A stretch of 64,000 bases of DNA from Halobacteriales archaeon QS_4_69_225 (GCA_003020965.1 PXRL01000010.1:143916-207915); one strand, 5' to 3'. Numbered from the stretch's first letter, positions 1 through 9,499 are shown. The notes: generated by a model from the letters alone, not told the origin. Made by a program: numbers and translations.

Positions 1-2
1 TC

Positions 3-1094
3 GACGACGAGACGGTCGCCGACCGGGTCGTCGCGGCCGCGGCCGACGACGGGCGGGCGGCACGCGACGCCGACGACCGCCGGTTCGTCCGGATGTTCGA
101 CGGGCTGCCGGACGCCGTCGTCGACGCCGAATTCGTCGACGACGAGCCGGTCGTCCGGTCGGTCAACGATGCCTTCGGGGAGGTGTTCGGCTACGACGCC
201 GAGGAGGTCCGCGGCGAGTCGATCAACGACCTGCTGGTCCCGCCGGAGCGGGCCGAGGAGGCCCGTCGCATCGACCGTCAGGCCGTCGCCGCCGGCCACA
301 ACATCGAGGAGGTCGAACGACGGACGACCCGCGGGCGCCGGACGTTTCTGTTCAGGTGGCTCCGCTATCCGACGCCCGACGACGGCGCCCGCGGCTTCGC
401 CGTGTACATCGACATCACGGCCCGCAAGCGGCGGAAGCGCCGGCTCCAGGTGCTGCAGCGGGTGCTCCGGCACAACATCCGCAACGAGATCACCGCGATG
501 CGGGGCCACGTCGACCGGCTGGCCGAGACGACCGACGGGGAGACGGCCCGACACGCCGAACTGCTCCGCGACCACGTCGAGAGCATCGCGGCGCTGGGCG
601 AGCAGGCCCGGGACATCGAGGAGGCCATCGACGAGGACGGCCGCACCAGGTCGCCGGTCGATCCCGCGACGGTCGCCGAGCGAGTCTGCCGGCGCCACGA
701 CCGCGAGACGTCCGAGGCGACGATCCGGTTCACCGCGCCCGAAAACCCCCCGTCCGCGCTGGCCGACGGCTTCCTCGAGCGGGCGGTCGACGCCGTCGTC
801 GAGAACGCCCTCGAACACCACGACGGGACGCCGACGGTCGAAATCGCCGTCGAGCCGGTCGACGACCGGTGGGTCGACATCGTCGTCGCGGACGACGGCC
901 CCGGCATCCCCGAGCGGGAGCGGCGCGTCGTCGGCGGCGAGACGGCGGTGACCCAACTGGACCACGGCACCGGCCTCGGGCTGTGGGTCGCCCGCTGGGT
1001 GCTCGAAAGTGTCGACGGCCGGCTACTGTTCGGCGACGTCGACGACGGGGCCGTCGTCAGGCTCCGGCTCCGGCGGACGGAGGCGTCAGCGTGA
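3..1094 (+). CDS. Sensor histidine kinase with PAS domain, 5' end outside the window
   Basis: The frame is already open at base 3, so the N-terminus lies upstream. The visible part begins with a PAS domain (about bases 93-420, PAS/PAC fold ending in YIDIT). A haloarchaeal-type H-box follows, RHNIRNE, with the phosphorylatable His codon at 471-473. The HATPase domain has an N-box (NALEHH), a G1 box (DDGPGIP) and a G2 box (GTGLGLW). The protein should autophosphorylate on His in response to a signal sensed by the PAS domain or by missing upstream domains. No receiver domain or transmembrane segment is visible in this part. The family assignment is firm; the signal and the partner are unknown. 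Confidence 0.9.
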   Translation, partial: DDETVADRVVAAAADDGRAARDADDRRFVRMFDGLPDAVVDAEFVDDEPVVRSVNDAFGEVFGYDAEEVRGESINDLLVPPERAEEARRIDRQAVAAGHNIEEVERRTTRGRRTFLFRWLRYPTPDDGARGFAVYIDITARKRRKRRLQVLQRVLRHNIRNEITAMRGHVDRLAETTDGETARHAELLRDHVESIAALGEQARDIEEAIDEDGRTRSPVDPATVAERVCRRHDRETSEATIRFTAPENPPSALADGFLERAVDAVVENALEHHDGTPTVEIAVEPVDDRWVDIVVADDGPGIPERERRVVGGETAVTQLDHGTGLGLWVARWVLESVDGRLLFGDVDDGAVVRLRLRRTEASA

Positions 1095-1119
1095 AGCCCG
1101 CGGCGACCGACCGGTCCGT

Positions 1120-1731
1120 ATGAACGTCACCAACGTGACGGCCGACGCGGAGTCGTTCACCTGCAACGCGTACCTCGCGGCGGGCGACCGCACGGCCCTG
1201 ATCGACGCCGGCGCGATGGACGGCGTCGTCGACGTCGTCGGCAACCGGGTCGACGACCTCGACGCCGTCGTGCTCACCCACCAGCACAGCGACCACGTGG
1301 CCCGGGTCGACGCCGTCGTCGACGCCTTCGAGGCGCCGCTGTACGCCTACGACGACCACCCCCGCCGGACGCACGAACTCGAGGACGGCGACCAGATCTT
1401 CCTCGGCGACGAGGCATTCGACGTCGTCCACACGCCCGGTCACGCCGACGACCACGTCTCGCTCGTCTCCGAATCGACGCTGTTCAGCGGCGACGTCGTC
1501 GTCCACGACGACGGCGCCTTCGACGACGGTAGCTTCGGCCGGACCGACATGGCCGGCCAGTCGCGCGAGCGGCTCATCGACAGCATCGAGAGATTACTCG
1601 CGCGGATGCCCGACGGCGTCGAGCACATGTACGCCGGCCACGGCGACGTCTTCCACGGCGACGTCCGCGACGCCGTCGAGACGGCCCTCGAACGAGCCGA
1701 GCGGCGCGAGCCGAAGTACCCCGACGAGTAG
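1120..1731 (+). CDS. MBL-fold metallo-hydrolase
   Basis: Predicted 203-residue cytoplasmic zinc hydrolase. The metallo-beta-lactamase signature HQHSDH follows a hydrophobic strand ending in VVLTH. A second metal ligand lies in TPGHADDH, an Asp ligand in LFSGDVV and a late His in YAGHGD, so the metal site looks complete. The ATG at 1120 is chosen because it opens the conserved MBL strand region and sits in a GTATG start context, 25 bases after the kinase stop. Substrate unknown; relatives include glyoxalase II-like thioesterases. Confidence 0.85.
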   Translation: MNVTNVTADAESFTCNAYLAAGDRTALIDAGAMDGVVDVVGNRVDDLDAVVLTHQHSDHVARVDAVVDAFEAPLYAYDDHPRRTHELEDGDQIFLGDEAFDVVHTPGHADDHVSLVSESTLFSGDVVVHDDGAFDDGSFGRTDMAGQSRERLIDSIERLLARMPDGVEHMYAGHGDVFHGDVRDAVETALERAERREPKYPDE

Positions 1732-1734
1732 CCT

Positions 1735-2610
1735 TCAGGACGGCGTTTCGGCGCCGGTGACCCGTACCGTCCGCTCGGCGGCGACGTGCCCGCGGAGCCG
1801 CAGCGACACCGGCCCGTCCTCGCTCGTCGTGTACCGCGTGTCGATCGACCGCTCGAGGGTGGCCGTCTCGCCCGCGGCGACCGACCGCTCCAGGAGGTGC
1901 GACTCGTCGTCGTCGGCGATGAGCCCCGTCGGCCAGTACAACGCCGCGAGGAACCGGCCGTCCGTGTCGGAGACGTTCCGCACGGTCACCGAAGTCGACA
2001 GCGATCGACCCTGATCGACAGTCTCCGGCGCCTCGAACGACGCGAGTTCGTAGCGTGGCTCCGGCGCAGCGAGCGTCCGTCGGGCCGACTCGCCGAGCAG
2101 CCACGGCCCGGCTTCGCCGTCGTACCGTATCTCCGCGGCCGGCGCCGACAGCGGCGAGGGAACGACGAACGCCAGTACCGCCGTCGAGCCGGGATTGAAT
2201 TCGCCGCCGAGCGGCTGCCCGCTCCGGCCGGCGACGCTCCGGTTGAGGCCGCCGGCGGTATCGGGTAACCCGGGGTCGTAAGTCTCGCCGCCGGCCGCCA
2301 GCGCGAACGCCGCGGCGGTGGTCTCGACCCCGGTGACGACCGACGCGACGACGTACTGCCGCCCCTCGGCGGCGAGGACGCCGCCGGACCCCAGCGTCGA
2401 CTCGTAGGTGACCGCCTTCCGGGCGCCGATGTCGGCGAGTTCGACGCCGTCGGGCGACGGGGTCGGCGTCTCCCCGTCATCGGTCGGTGTTTTTCTGTCG
2501 CCGGTCGGTGTCACGTCGCCGTCGGGCGTCTCATCGCGACCCGACGTGCATCCCGCCGCCGCGGCTATCATCGACCCGGCGCCGGCGAGGTAACTCCGTC
2601 TGGAGGGCAT
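1735..2610 (-). CDS. Tat-exported lipoprotein of unknown function
   Basis: 291 residues. The N-terminus MPSRRSYLAGAG is a twin-arginine signal ending in a lipobox-like AAAAGC, so the mature protein should be lipid-anchored on the outer membrane face. A Thr/Pro/Asp-rich linker follows (about residues 24-50), then a beta-rich domain. The C-terminal 100 residues resemble a CARDB/Ig-like fold (TVRNVSDTDGRF). It converges tail-to-tail with the MBL gene, three bases apart. Function not recognised. Confidence 0.75.
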   Translation of the reverse strand: MPSRRSYLAGAGSMIAAAAGCTSGRDETPDGDVTPTGDRKTPTDDGETPTPSPDGVELADIGARKAVTYESTLGSGGVLAAEGRQYVVASVVTGVETTAAAFALAAGGETYDPGLPDTAGGLNRSVAGRSGQPLGGEFNPGSTAVLAFVVPSPLSAPAAEIRYDGEAGPWLLGESARRTLAAPEPRYELASFEAPETVDQGRSLSTSVTVRNVSDTDGRFLAALYWPTGLIADDDESHLLERSVAAGETATLERSIDTRYTTSEDGPVSLRLRGHVAAERTVRVTGAETPS

Positions 2611-2671
2611 CGTCGCGACGGATGTACCGGGAGTAAAAGTCGGTTCCGGAGGGTCAAACGGCCGTCGTACC

Positions 2672-2821
2672 CTACGCGGCGCGGCGTTCCTTGGCTTTCG
2701 GTCGGAGGTTCTTGTAGCCGCACTTCCGGCAGCTGTCGGCCCGCTCGGGGTTCCGGGCGTTGCAGCGCATGCAGATCATCTTCTCGAGGATGCGCTCTTC
2801 GGCCTCGTCGAACTTAGCCAT
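2672..2821 (-). CDS. rpl40e: 50S ribosomal protein L40e
   Basis: A 49-residue basic protein with one zinc ribbon made of CMRC and CRKC, starting [12 protein letters not shown] and ending in a Lys/Arg-rich tail. This matches archaeal L40e in length and pattern. The frame is open further upstream, but the ATG at 2821-2819 is the family start. It is a structural zinc protein of the large ribosomal subunit. Confidence 0.93.
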   Translation of the reverse strand: MAKFDEAEERILEKMICMRCNARNPERADSCRKCGYKNLRPKAKERRAA

Positions 2822-2973
2822 GCGAGACGACAGGCGACGCCGCCGGATAAAGCTGACCGTTCCGTCCGGCTCGTGGCCGAGACGCCGGTACGAACGGCCG
2901 ACCGACCGGCCGACCGGCCGCTGGTCGCCGACGGCGACGACCTCGATGGCGTCCCCGGAGTCCTCCAGTGACC

Positions 2974-3471
2974 TTACTCCGCGGCGAGGTACTCCTCCTG
3001 GACGGCGACGACCTCGGCGGAGTCCGCACAGTCGGCGTACCGCCGCAGCGGCTCGTCGTTCAGCTCCAGGAACGTGTGGCCCCAGGTGAACGTGCCCAGC
3101 AGTTCGGCGGCCCGCTCGCGGCGGCCGAGGATGCAGAGCGCGCCGGCGAGGGCCTCGACCGTGTTGAGCCGAAACGGCGTCCCGTAGCTGACGGGGTTGG
3201 CGGCGACGAGAAACGGCAGCGCGCGGTGGGGGCCGTCGAGCCGGAAGGCCTCGGCGTCGGCGGTCTCCCAGGAGCAGTCCAGCGCCACGAGTCGGTCGCC
3301 GGGCGGGTCGTCGGCCGGCGACAGCGCCACGTCGGCGTGGGGGTCCAGCACGACCCCCGGCGGCGTCGCCCGGGCCGACCGGTGTAGCGTCGCCAGGTCG
3401 AACCGGGCGAGCTTCCGCGCCGAGCACTTCTCGGGGTCGTCGTCGCCCTCGTAGCGGACGTGCAGCTCCAC
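2974..3471 (-). CDS. tsr3: Tsr3-type 16S rRNA aminocarboxypropyltransferase (DUF367)
   Basis: 165 residues from a GTG start. The family hallmarks are present: [10 protein letters not shown] near the N-terminus, the LDCSWE motif, and a central [13 protein letters not shown] stretch. Tsr3 transfers the 3-amino-3-carboxypropyl group of SAM to a hypermodified uridine of small-subunit rRNA. An in-frame ATG exists at 3510, but family members start MELHVRYEG, which fits GTG at 3471. It is divergent from the NTF2-like gene and lies near rpl40e, a translation-related setting. Confidence 0.85.
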   Translation of the reverse strand: MELHVRYEGDDDPEKCSARKLARFDLATLHRSARATPPGVVLDPHADVALSPADDPPGDRLVALDCSWETADAEAFRLDGPHRALPFLVAANPVSYGTPFRLNTVEALAGALCILGRRERAAELLGTFTWGHTFLELNDEPLRRYADCADSAEVVAVQEEYLAAE

Positions 3472-3551
3472 GGTGCCCGTTGGCCGCCGGCACTCAAAAG
3501 TCGCTCGCAACCCGCCGCCGAATACTTCGGCGCCGCCGCCCTACCCCGCGC

Positions 3552-3887
3552 ATGGACCGCGAGGCGGCCCGCGAGTACTACCGCGCCATCGACGAGAACG
3601 ACTACGCGGCGCTGTCGGCGCTGCTGGCCGACGGGTTCGTCCACGAGCGGCCGGACCGAACCATCGAGGGCCGGGCGGCGTTCGTCTCCTTCATGCGCGA
3701 CGACCGGCCGGCGACCGACACCGAACACGTTCTCGAGACGGTTTACGAGGCGACGGCCGACGACCGCGTGGCCGCCGAGGGGCGGCTGCTGGCGCCCGAC
3801 GGCACCGACTGGTTCGGCTTCGTCGACGTCTTCCTCGCCGGCGACGACGGCATCGCCCGGCTGCGGACCTACACCGACGGCGGCTGA
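3552..3887 (+). CDS. NTF2/SnoaL-like domain protein
   Basis: 111 residues in a single alpha+beta-cone domain. It opens with the AAREYYRAIDENDYAALSALL helix typical of SnoaL-like proteins, then conserved strands around DWFGFVDVFLAGDDGIARL. Members are ligand-binding proteins or small enzymes; no catalytic residues can be assigned. The ATG at 3552 is preceded by a CCGCCGCCCTACC block that recurs before the ATG at 4023. Confidence 0.75.
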   Translation: MDREAAREYYRAIDENDYAALSALLADGFVHERPDRTIEGRAAFVSFMRDDRPATDTEHVLETVYEATADDRVAAEGRLLAPDGTDWFGFVDVFLAGDDGIARLRTYTDGG

Positions 3888-4022
3888 TAGCCGGGCGCGC
3901 GCCAGGGGCGCAGGCGCTGGGGTAATAGGGCGCGGGCGCCGCGGGCACCATCGAGGTACCCGAAGTACAGGGCGCGGGCGCCGTGGAGTCAGTCTTATTT
4001 CCGCCGCCGCCCTACCACCCGC

Positions 4023-4256
4023 ATGGCTCCCTGGGAGGCGCTGGCGGCGTACGCGCTCATTCTCGTGGCGGCGGCGCTGCTCGGATGGCTCCCGTTCCGC
4101 TTTCTCGAGTACATCTCCATCGTCGATCAACTCGACCCGCCGACGGGTCGGCAGCCGTCCGACTCCCGGGTGACGTGTCCCCGCTGTGGGGCGGTCAACG
4201 AGACGGGCTACGACCGCTGTGGCTCCTGCGGTGGCCGGCTACTCGTCGACGATTGA
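4023..4256 (+). CDS. Small membrane protein with C-terminal zinc ribbon
   Basis: 77 residues. One hydrophobic helix (about residues 6-26) is followed by a short basic/aromatic turn and a C-terminal zinc ribbon formed by CPRCG and CGSCG. A TATA-like stretch (CTTATTT, about 3993-3999) lies about 25 bases before the ATG, consistent with a leaderless transcript. It converges with serS, whose stop is three bases away. Function unknown; the ribbon is probably cytoplasmic. Confidence 0.7.
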   Translation: MAPWEALAAYALILVAAALLGWLPFRFLEYISIVDQLDPPTGRQPSDSRVTCPRCGAVNETGYDRCGSCGGRLLVDD

Positions 4257-4258
4257 CC

Positions 4259-5632
4259 TCACCCGTCGCCGACGGCCGACTCGCCGACCTTCTCGCCGCC
4301 CTCGATGCGCTCGGTCCCGCCCATGTACGGCCGTAGCGGTTCGGGCACCTCGACGGTGCCGTCGTCGTTCTGGTAGTACTCCATGACCGCGACGACGACG
4401 CGCGGCACCGCGACGCCCGAGCCGTTCAGCGTGTGGAGGTACTCCGCGGATTCGTGCTGCTCGGGCCGGTACTGGATGCCCGCCCGCCGCGCCTGGAAGT
4501 CCTCGAAGTTCGACACCGACGACACCTCCAGCCACCGGCCGCCCGCCTCGGGGCCCTCGGGCATGTCGTCGGCCGGCGCCCACACCTCGACGTCGTACTT
4601 TTTCGCCTGCGCGAACCCCATGTCGCCGGTGCACATCTCGAGAACGCGGTACGGCAGCCCGAGCCGTTCGAGCACCGCCGTCGCCTCGCCGAGCAGGCCC
4701 TCCAGGCGGTCGTAGCTGTCCTCCGGGCGGACGAAGTTGACCAGTTCGACCTTGTTGAACTGGTGGACCCGGACGATGCCGCGGGTCTCGGTGCCGTGCT
4801 CGCCGGCCTCCCGCCGGAAGTTGGGGGTGTACGCCTGGTGCTTGATCGGGAGGTCGTCGTTGAGCAGTATCTCGTCGCGGTACATGTTGGTGACCGGCAC
4901 CTCCGCGGTCGGCAGCAGCCAGAGGTCGTCGTCGTCGTACGGCTCGTCGTTGTCGCCGCCGACCCGGTAGGCGTCCTCGACGAACTTCGGGAACTGGCCG
5001 GCGCCGCGCATCGACGCCGAGTTGACCGGAATCGGCGGGAAGACGTCGGTGTAGTCGTGCTCGGTGCGGTGGAGGTCGAGCATGAACTGCACGAGGGCGT
5101 GCTCCAGGCGGGCGCCCTCGCCCTTGGCGACGTAGAAGCCGCCGCCGGACACCTTCGCGCCGCGCTCGAAGTCCAGCACGTCCAGCTCCTCGCCGAGGTC
5201 GTAGTGCGGGGTCACCTCCGCGGGCAGCTCGCGGCGGTCCTCGAAGCCCCACCGCTCGGTCTCGACGTTGTCGGACTCGTCGTCGCCGACCGGCGCCTCG
5301 GGATGGGGGACGTTCGGCAGCCGCAGCAGCGCCCGCTCCAGGTCGGCCTCCAGCTCCTCGGCCCGCTTCTCGACGGCCGCCAGCTCCTCTTTCAGCTCCC
5401 CGGAGCGCTCGATGGCCGCCGCCGCCGCCTCGTCGTCGCCCTCGCGCTTCAGCTCGCCGATCTCGTTCGAGACCTCGTTGCGGCGCCGCCGGAGGTCGTC
5501 GCCCTCGGCCTTCAGCTCCCGCCACTCCGCGTCCGTCTCGAGGAGCCCCTCGAGGTCGACGTCGACGCCCTTCGTCTCGAGGGCGCGGCGGACCGCCTCG
5601 GGGTCGTCCCTGACGAACTGCCTGGATAGCAT
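4259..5632 (-). CDS. serS: Seryl-tRNA synthetase
   Basis: 457 residues, the usual length for bacterial-type SerRS, charging tRNA-Ser (and tRNA-Sec where present). Residues 1-110 form the long antiparallel coiled coil that grips the tRNA. The class II core shows motif 2 (FRREAG followed by RVHQFNKVE) and motif 3 (GSGVAVPR). The frame remains open far upstream, but the family start MLSRQFVRDDPEAVR corresponds to the ATG at 5632. The upstream extension is antisense to the neighbouring gene and was excluded. Confidence 0.95.
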   Translation of the reverse strand: MLSRQFVRDDPEAVRRALETKGVDVDLEGLLETDAEWRELKAEGDDLRRRRNEVSNEIGELKREGDDEAAAAAIERSGELKEELAAVEKRAEELEADLERALLRLPNVPHPEAPVGDDESDNVETERWGFEDRRELPAEVTPHYDLGEELDVLDFERGAKVSGGGFYVAKGEGARLEHALVQFMLDLHRTEHDYTDVFPPIPVNSASMRGAGQFPKFVEDAYRVGGDNDEPYDDDDLWLLPTAEVPVTNMYRDEILLNDDLPIKHQAYTPNFRREAGEHGTETRGIVRVHQFNKVELVNFVRPEDSYDRLEGLLGEATAVLERLGLPYRVLEMCTGDMGFAQAKKYDVEVWAPADDMPEGPEAGGRWLEVSSVSNFEDFQARRAGIQYRPEQHESAEYLHTLNGSGVAVPRVVVAVMEYYQNDDGTVEVPEPLRPYMGGTERIEGGEKVGESAVGDG

Positions 5633-5764
5633 CCCGCGGCGGTTCGCCGCGGCCGGGCAAAATCGTGTCGATGCCGTGGGAGCGGCTCCCGGGGCGGACG
5701 AACCCGGGGCGTCGATTCCGTGGCCGACGACAGACCGAAGTAGAGGGCCGGCGTTGCCCCCCGC

Positions 5765-6622
5765 ATGATCGAGCAGTACCTCGAGCGGCTCTTCACGTGG
5801 GAGAGCCTCGAGAACACCGAACGCGGGGTCGAGTTCGAGCTGAAGAACCGGCTCATCGAGGCGGAGTTCGAGGGCGTCACGACGGCGAAGATCGACGGCG
5901 AGGCCGTCGCTCCCGGGGACGTCACGCTCGAACTCGCCGACGAGCGGTACACCGCCGCGGAGGTGACGCCGGCGGAGCCGCTGGCGCTGGACCTCGCGGA
6001 GACGGTCCAGGTCGTGCTGGACCGCCCCCGGCTCCGGCTCGGTGTCCACGAGATCGAACTCGGGCTCCGGGTCGAGGGGTACGGCGAGGTCGGCTTCACC
6101 ACCGACGACGAGATCCGGCCGGACGACCTCGTCGACGTCGACCCGGCCGACCACACCGTCGACGAACTACGGGGGCTGGTCGCCGACGTCACGGAGCCGG
6201 AGTCCCTCGAGCGGCTGCTCGAGCGGGAGCGCGAGGGGAAAAACCGGACGACGGCGGTCGCGGCGCTGGAGGAGGCCCTCGAGGCGGCCGAGCCGCTGAC
6301 CGACGCGGAGATGGTCCGCTCGGAGCCGACCACGACGGATTCCGGCAGCAACCTGGTCAACGACCTGCTCGTGGAGGTGCTGGAGTCCCCCCAGCGGGTG
6401 TCGGTCTACCTGGCGGTGCAGGCGCTGGGCTCGGGGACGCCCGAGGAGGTCGCCGGCCGGACGGTCCTCCCGGAGAGCACCGTCCGATCGACGCTCGAGG
6501 ACCTCGAGCGGGAGGACCTCGCCGAGCGGACCGACGACGGCGGCTACGGCGTCGTCTCGCCGGTGAAGGTGCTCCGGAAGCGCCGGCAGGACCTCTGGAC
6601 GGTCCTCCGGAGCACCCTGTAG
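5765..6622 (+). CDS. Conserved protein with C-terminal winged-helix domain
   Basis: 285 residues. The N-terminal 130 residues form a beta-rich acidic domain (from MIEQYLERLFTWES), followed by a helical linker. From about residue 205 there is a winged-helix region (VNDLLVEVLESPQRVSVYLAV; PESTVRSTLEDLEREDLAE) ending in a basic tail. The layout suggests a DNA-binding regulator with an N-terminal sensing or dimerisation domain, but neither ligand nor target is evident. It precedes the MBL gene by 29 bases and is probably cotranscribed. Confidence 0.7.
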   Translation: MIEQYLERLFTWESLENTERGVEFELKNRLIEAEFEGVTTAKIDGEAVAPGDVTLELADERYTAAEVTPAEPLALDLAETVQVVLDRPRLRLGVHEIELGLRVEGYGEVGFTTDDEIRPDDLVDVDPADHTVDELRGLVADVTEPESLERLLEREREGKNRTTAVAALEEALEAAEPLTDAEMVRSEPTTTDSGSNLVNDLLVEVLESPQRVSVYLAVQALGSGTPEEVAGRTVLPESTVRSTLEDLEREDLAERTDDGGYGVVSPVKVLRKRRQDLWTVLRSTL

Positions 6623-6651
6623 GTTTTACCCGGGGGCCTGGTAGCGTCGGT

Positions 6652-7551
6652 ATGGCGATCGGCGACGTCGTCGAGGTCGAGGCGGTGCCGGACTGCTATC
6701 ACGTCGACACCGGCATGTACGGGACGCCGGCGTACGGGTCGGTCTACCTGCTGGACGCCGACCGGCCGGCGATCGTCGACTCGGGCATCGGAACGGAGTA
6801 CGAACGGATTCTCGACGGGCTGGAGGCGGTCGGCATCGCGCCGGCGGAGCTGGAGGCCGTCCTGCTGACGCACGTCCACCTCGACCACGCCGGCGGCGCG
6901 GGGTTCATCGCCGCCGAGACCGGCGCCGACGTCTACGTCCACGCCGACGGCGCCGACTTCCTCTCCGACCCGGGGCCGCTGTGGGAGGGGACGAAGGCGG
7001 CCGTCGGCGACCAGATACGCTACTACACGGAACCGGAGCCGGTGCCGGCCGACGCCGTCGAGTCGGTCCGCGACGGCGACGCCGTCGACCTCGGGTCGAC
7101 GACGCTGGACGTCCACCACGCTCCCGGCCACGCCTTCCACCAGGTCGTCTTCGAGGACCGGGCGGCCGACGCCGTCTACACCGCCGACGCGGCCGGCATC
7201 TACGTTCCGACGTTCGACGCGGTCCGGGAGACGACGCCGCCGCCGGGGTTCGACCTCGAAGAGGTCGTCGCCGACGCCCGGATGATCGCCGGCCTGGACC
7301 CGGAGACGCTCTGTTACGCGCACTTCGGCGCCGTGTCGGCCGACGACCGCCTCTCGGAGTACGTCGATGTCGTCACCCGGTGGGTGGAGGCGATCGACCG
7401 GAAGCGCGCGGAGCTGGACGACGAGGCCGTCGTCGAGCACTTCGTCGAGGCCGCCGATGTCGGCGAGGCGTGGGGCGAGAAGAAGGCCGCCGGCGAGGTG
7501 GCGATGAACGTCCGCGGTGTCCTGCGGTACCTCGACGAGCGGGAGTCGTAA
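6652..7551 (+). CDS. MBL-fold metallo-hydrolase
   Basis: 299 residues. The zinc site is complete: HVHLDH, then APGHAFH, YTADAAG and a final CYAHFG. The C-terminal third is helical (KRAELDDEAVVEHFVEAADV), as in hydrolases of the glyoxalase II/lactonase-like group. The ATG at 6652 lies in a TCGGTATG context shared with several other starts here. Substrate unknown. Confidence 0.85.
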   Translation: MAIGDVVEVEAVPDCYHVDTGMYGTPAYGSVYLLDADRPAIVDSGIGTEYERILDGLEAVGIAPAELEAVLLTHVHLDHAGGAGFIAAETGADVYVHADGADFLSDPGPLWEGTKAAVGDQIRYYTEPEPVPADAVESVRDGDAVDLGSTTLDVHHAPGHAFHQVVFEDRAADAVYTADAAGIYVPTFDAVRETTPPPGFDLEEVVADARMIAGLDPETLCYAHFGAVSADDRLSEYVDVVTRWVEAIDRKRAELDDEAVVEHFVEAADVGEAWGEKKAAGEVAMNVRGVLRYLDERES

Positions 7552-7594
7552 CCCCGGGAGGTTTATTCGGGAGGCGGCGGTAGCGGTCTCCGAT

Positions 7595-7601
7595 GAGGTG
7601 A
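7595..7601 (+). promoter_or_regulatory. Shine-Dalgarno sequence of the antiporter gene
   Basis: GAGGTGA is complementary to the haloarchaeal 16S rRNA 3' end and lies five bases before the GTG at 7607. It contains the alternative GTG at 7598 and so decides the start. Confidence 0.7.
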
Positions 7602-7606
7602 AAGCA

Positions 7607-9499
7607 GTGGCGAGTCAACTGATCCCGCTCGTGGCGGCGATAATCGCGATCGGCGTCGCCGCACAGATACTCGCCGATCGCTTCGAGGTCCCGAGTATCG
7701 TCTTCCTCATCGCGGCCGGCATCGCGCTCGGTCCGGAGGGGCTGAGTATCATCACGAGGGGCTCTTTCGACTCGCTACCGGCCATCGTCGGGCTGTCGGT
7801 CGCCATCATCGTCTTCGAGGGGGCGTTCCACCTCCGCATCGAGAAGCTCCGACAGGCGACGAGCGAGAGCCTCCGGCTCGTCACGGTCGGCGCCGCCATC
7901 GCCCTCGTCGGGACGGCGCTCGTGGTTCGTCTCGCGCTGGGCGCCGACTGGGGTATCGCGTTCCTCATCGGCGCGCTGCTCGTCGCCACGGGCCCGACGG
8001 TCATCACGCCCATCCTCCAGGTGGTCCCGGTCAGGGACCGGGTCGCGGCGGCCCTCGAGACGGAAGGCATAATCAACGACGTGACGGCGGCCATCCTCGC
8101 GGTGGTCGTATTCAAGATTATCCAACTGGAGGAGCCGACCGTCTCGGCGTTTCTCGGCCTCTTCATCGAGCGGGTCGGCGGCGGCGTACTCATCGGGATG
8201 ATCGTCGCCGTGGCCGTCTGGTTCGTCCTCCGGTACATCGATCTGTCGCCGGGCGACGCCCCCCGGAACGCCCGGCTGGTCGTGCTGGCGGGGGCGCTGG
8301 TCGCCTTCGGCGCCGCCGAAGCGATAGCCAGCGAGGCCGGCGTCGCCGCCGTCGCCACCGCCGGCATCGTCCTCGGCAACCTCGACGTCCCTTACGAGGA
8401 GCAGATCTCGGCGTTCAAAGGCGACATCACCCTCGTCGTGCTGTCGTTCGTCTTCATCGCGCTGGCGGCGCTGCTCGAGTTCGAGGACCTGCTCGCGCTC
8501 GACGTGGGCGGAATCGTCGTCGTCGTCGTGGTCGTCGCCGTCATCCGGCCGCTGTTGGTGTACCTCTCGACGGTCGGCGGCGACTTCACGCTCAACGAGC
8601 GGCTGTTCGTCGGCTTCGTCGGGCCGCGCGGCATCATCCCGGCGTCGGTGGCGACGCTGTTCGCCGTCGAGTTACAGAACCGGGGCGAGGAACTCCGGGC
8701 GGCCGGCGAGGTGGCACGGGCCGCCCAGGCGGAGGCCAACGCCACGCTTCTGGTCGGGACGGTCTTTCTGGTCATCCTCTCGACGGTCGTCCTGCAGGGC
8801 GGACTCGCCAGATACATCGCGGAGTACCTCGAGGTGATCCCAATGCGCGTGATCGTGATCGGCGGCGGACGGGTCGGCCGCGAAGTCGCCAACCGGCTGG
8901 AGGACAGAGGAGAGAACGTCGTCGTCATCGAGATCGACGACGAGACGGTCGAGACGGCCCGGGAGGTGGGGTACACGGTCCGAATCGGCGACGGGACGAA
9001 CCTGGAGACGCTCCGGGCGGCCGGCGGCGGCAACGCGAGCACCATCATCGCCGCCACCGGCGACGACGACACGAACCTGCTCATCGGCCGGCTGGCCACC
9101 ACGAAGTTCGACGCCGAGCGGGTCATCTGTCGGGCCAACGAACCCGACAACGTCGAGGCGTTCGACGACATCGACGTCGAGGTCATCTCCTCGTCGCACG
9201 CGGTGGCGCAGGCCATCGACAACGTCATCGAGCGGCCGGCATTACAGCGCTGGTCGGAGAACATCGAGGAAGGCGGCGACGTCCAGGAGGTGGCCGTCGA
9301 GAACGACGACTTCGTCGGCCGCACCGTCGACGAGGCCGGCGACGCCCTCCCCGACCGCTGTCTCATCGCCCTGGTGACCCGCAGCGAGAGCACGCTCGTC
9401 CCCGATGCCGAGTTCGTTCTCGAGCGCGGCGACCGCGTCACCTTCGCCGGCGAGCACGACGCCGTCCGCGAGGCGATGACGCTCTGTCGCGGCGGTTGA
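7607..9499 (+). CDS. NhaP-type Na+/H+ (cation/proton) antiporter with C-terminal RCK domains
   Basis: About 630 residues. Residues 1-410 carry about 12 hydrophobic segments of the CPA1 family, including the conserved ATGPTVITPI and GFVGPRGIIPA stretches. From about residue 413 a Rossmann TrkA-N/RCK domain begins (MRVIVIGGGRVGRE), followed by a TrkA-C domain. It should exchange Na+ or K+ for protons, gated by nucleotides or ions through the RCK domain. A GTG start at 7607 is preferred because a near-perfect Shine-Dalgarno GAGGTGA ends five bases upstream; GTG at 7598 is the alternative. The fusion suits a salt-in halophile. Confidence 0.88.
   Translation: MASQLIPLVAAIIAIGVAAQILADRFEVPSIVFLIAAGIALGPEGLSIITRGSFDSLPAIVGLSVAIIVFEGAFHLRIEKLRQATSESLRLVTVGAAIALVGTALVVRLALGADWGIAFLIGALLVATGPTVITPILQVVPVRDRVAAALETEGIINDVTAAILAVVVFKIIQLEEPTVSAFLGLFIERVGGGVLIGMIVAVAVWFVLRYIDLSPGDAPRNARLVVLAGALVAFGAAEAIASEAGVAAVATAGIVLGNLDVPYEEQISAFKGDITLVVLSFVFIALAALLEFEDLLALDVGGIVVVVVVVAVIRPLLVYLSTVGGDFTLNERLFVGFVGPRGIIPASVATLFAVELQNRGEELRAAGEVARAAQAEANATLLVGTVFLVILSTVVLQGGLARYIAEYLEVIPMRVIVIGGGRVGREVANRLEDRGENVVVIEIDDETVETAREVGYTVRIGDGTNLETLRAAGGGNASTIIAATGDDDTNLLIGRLATTKFDAERVICRANEPDNVEAFDDIDVEVISSSHAVAQAIDNVIERPALQRWSENIEEGGDVQEVAVENDDFVGRTVDEAGDALPDRCLIALVTRSESTLVPDAEFVLERGDRVTFAGEHDAVREAMTLCRGG

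Noticed and set aside
5633..6154. N-terminal extension of seryl-tRNA synthetase
   Set aside because: The open frame continues upstream but is antisense to a good gene (5765-6622) and does not resemble any part of SerRS.
6544..7440. Long minus-strand open frame opposite the MBL gene
   Set aside because: Shadow of the plus-strand gene caused by high GC; the plus-strand frame has the complete zinc motifs.
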